A stretch of 64,000 bases of DNA from Brucella gallinifaecis (GTDB taxonomy: Bacteria; Pseudomonadota; Alphaproteobacteria; Rhizobiales; Rhizobiaceae): positions 248,001 through 312,000 of the forward strand of contig NZ_ML636800.1 in assembly GCF_006476605.1 (NCBI RefSeq), in the 5' to 3' direction. The notes under the pieces were generated by a model. It was not told where the DNA came from. It did no database searches and saw nothing but the letters and a program-made list of their open reading frames with translations. This document shows positions 63,225 to 64,000 of the stretch, one piece after another. Each line of letters starts with the position of its first letter. Within the stretch, counting starts at the first letter, position 1. The position numbers were made by a program, and so were the translations under genes.

Positions 63225-64000
63225 TCATTTGTCGTTAGACATGCTGGCTTCTTCCAAGGCTGCAACCTCGTTGTGTTTGCGCTTGAACTTGTGTGCGCTC
63301 GAAAGTTCATGCCCCGCATCCGGTGCCAGTCTTGCAAACCAGAAAAAGGCCGTTGCGGATACAAGCGCCACAATAAAGAACCCCACGTGAAAATCGATCA
63401 ACTGAAGTGGTGCAGCGCGAAAAGCTGTACTCAGTTCAAGAACTCCACCAGCCAGTGAAACGCCAAGCGCAATTGAAACCTGTTGCGCCACTGCGGTTAT
63501 AGGTGTCGCCTGACTTGTTCTGGTATCTGGAATTTCGGCAAAAGCCAGTGCATTCACACCAGTGAAGAACAGAGAGCGAAAAAAGCCTCCGATCAACAAA
63601 AAACCGATAATGACACCATAGGGTGTATCGGGGAAAAACAGACCGTTGGCCGCAATGAAGCCCGCTGAAATCAATGATCCATACATCAGCGTACGGCGAA
63701 AACCGAACAGATTATACACCTGCTTCGCACCGAACTTCATGCTTATAGCGCCAATCGCGGAAACGAAAGTCATCATGCCCGACTGGAAGGGCGTCATGCC
63801 AAAACCAAGCTGAAACATTAAAGGCAAAAGAAACGGAATTGCTCCAATACCCAGCCGGAACACACTGCCACCAACAACAGCAGAGCGGAAAACCTGATTG
63901 TTGAAAAGTTTCAGATTAAGCAAAGGGTCAACCGTGCGGCGCGCGTGAACAATATAAAATATTGCGCAGACAAGTCCGAGCGCCAGAACCGCAGCGCCAA
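63225..64000 (-). CDS. MFS transporter, C-terminal part (5' end outside window)
   Basis: The minus-strand frame is open to the window edge with no start, so the N-terminal half is missing; a TTG at 63923 is not a real start because the preceding codons (..HARRTVDP) belong to the same protein. Several hydrophobic helices with RTVDPLLNLKLFNNQVFR, a motif before helix 9 in the DHA2/EmrB branch, and PITAVAQQVSIALGVSLAGG indicate a drug/proton antiporter-like MFS protein. The substrate is unknown. It converges on rlmE. Confidence 0.85.
   Translation of the reverse strand, partial: GAAVLALGLVCAIFYIVHARRTVDPLLNLKLFNNQVFRSAVVGGSVFRLGIGAIPFLLPLMFQLGFGMTPFQSGMMTFVSAIGAISMKFGAKQVYNLFGFRRTLMYGSLISAGFIAANGLFFPDTPYGVIIGFLLIGGFFRSLFFTGVNALAFAEIPDTRTSQATPITAVAQQVSIALGVSLAGGVLELSTAFRAAPLQLIDFHVGFFIVALVSATAFFWFARLAPDAGHELSSAHKFKRKHNEVAALEEASMSNDK

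Noticed and set aside
63225-63923. MFS gene considered as a complete short gene starting at 63923
   Set aside because: The frame continues to the window edge with coding-like sequence, so the gene is cut by the window, not short.

Overview
The window looks like a chromosomal segment of an alphaproteobacterium of the order Rhizobiales, most likely family Brucellaceae (Ochrobactrum/Pseudochrobactrum-like). The grounds are gene content and order: a seven-subunit Pha-type cation/proton antiporter with fused A/B subunits, the Anbu proteasome-like cluster, DctABD, a DUF2218-type siderophore-interacting protein, Ppx next to RlmE, and Rhizobiales-type intergenic palindromes. Base composition looks close to 50% GC by eye, low for Brucella itself; I did not compute it, and the genus is a guess. 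No rRNA, tRNA, CRISPR array, prophage or intact insertion sequence was seen. The only mobile-element trace is a 289-bp element with terminal inverted repeats.

Layout. 1-2.9 kb: 3' part of ftsK, a doubtful small ORF, and a SURF1 gene. 2.9-10 kb: a minus-strand bd-oxidase operon in transcription order regulator-cydD-cydC-cydA-cydB-cydX; the 51-residue CydX is easy to miss. 10.1-16.2 kb: the Pha/Mrp antiporter operon, every junction overlapping. 16.2-20.9 kb: MITE-like element, an FAD/NAD(P) oxidoreductase, a nitroreductase and an orphan peptide-type solute-binding protein. 20.9-25 kb: the Anbu cluster (Anbu peptidase, transglutaminase, alpha-E protein, ATP-grasp). 25-30 kb: MogA, a GH25 lysozyme lipoprotein, MetA behind an apparent SAM-I-clan riboswitch, an unrecognised 33-residue membrane protein, and a type II NADH dehydrogenase. 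30-35 kb: dctA divergent from dctBD, with a textbook sigma-54 promoter before dctA.

34.9-44.5 kb is an iron acquisition island: siderophore ABC ATPase, AraC regulator with a direct-repeat operator candidate, TonB-dependent siderophore receptor, ABC exporter, siderophore-interacting protein and a haem/haemoglobin receptor. No permease or binding protein for the ATPase lies in the window. 45-52.6 kb: AI-2E-family protein, then a Liv-type ABC transporter followed by an Asp/Glu/hydantoin racemase and a GntR regulator, probably one catabolic unit. 52.7-58 kb: a DUF808 protein, a MacB/FtsX-like system with a His-rich permease and a Tat-exported CPFC protein, and alkaline phosphatase with a Pho-box candidate. 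58.3-60.7 kb: a cystine-type amino-acid ABC transporter. 60.9-64 kb: exopolyphosphatase with a long basic N-terminal extension, RlmE, and an MFS transporter cut by the window end.

Points most worth following up: the SAM-I-like leader of metA with a hairpin over the start codon, the complete Anbu cluster, the His-rich MacB-like/Tat protein system, two families of intergenic palindromes (one with a compensatory base change), and two small genes (cydX and a 33-residue membrane protein). All calls come from reading the sequence; no database search was run.
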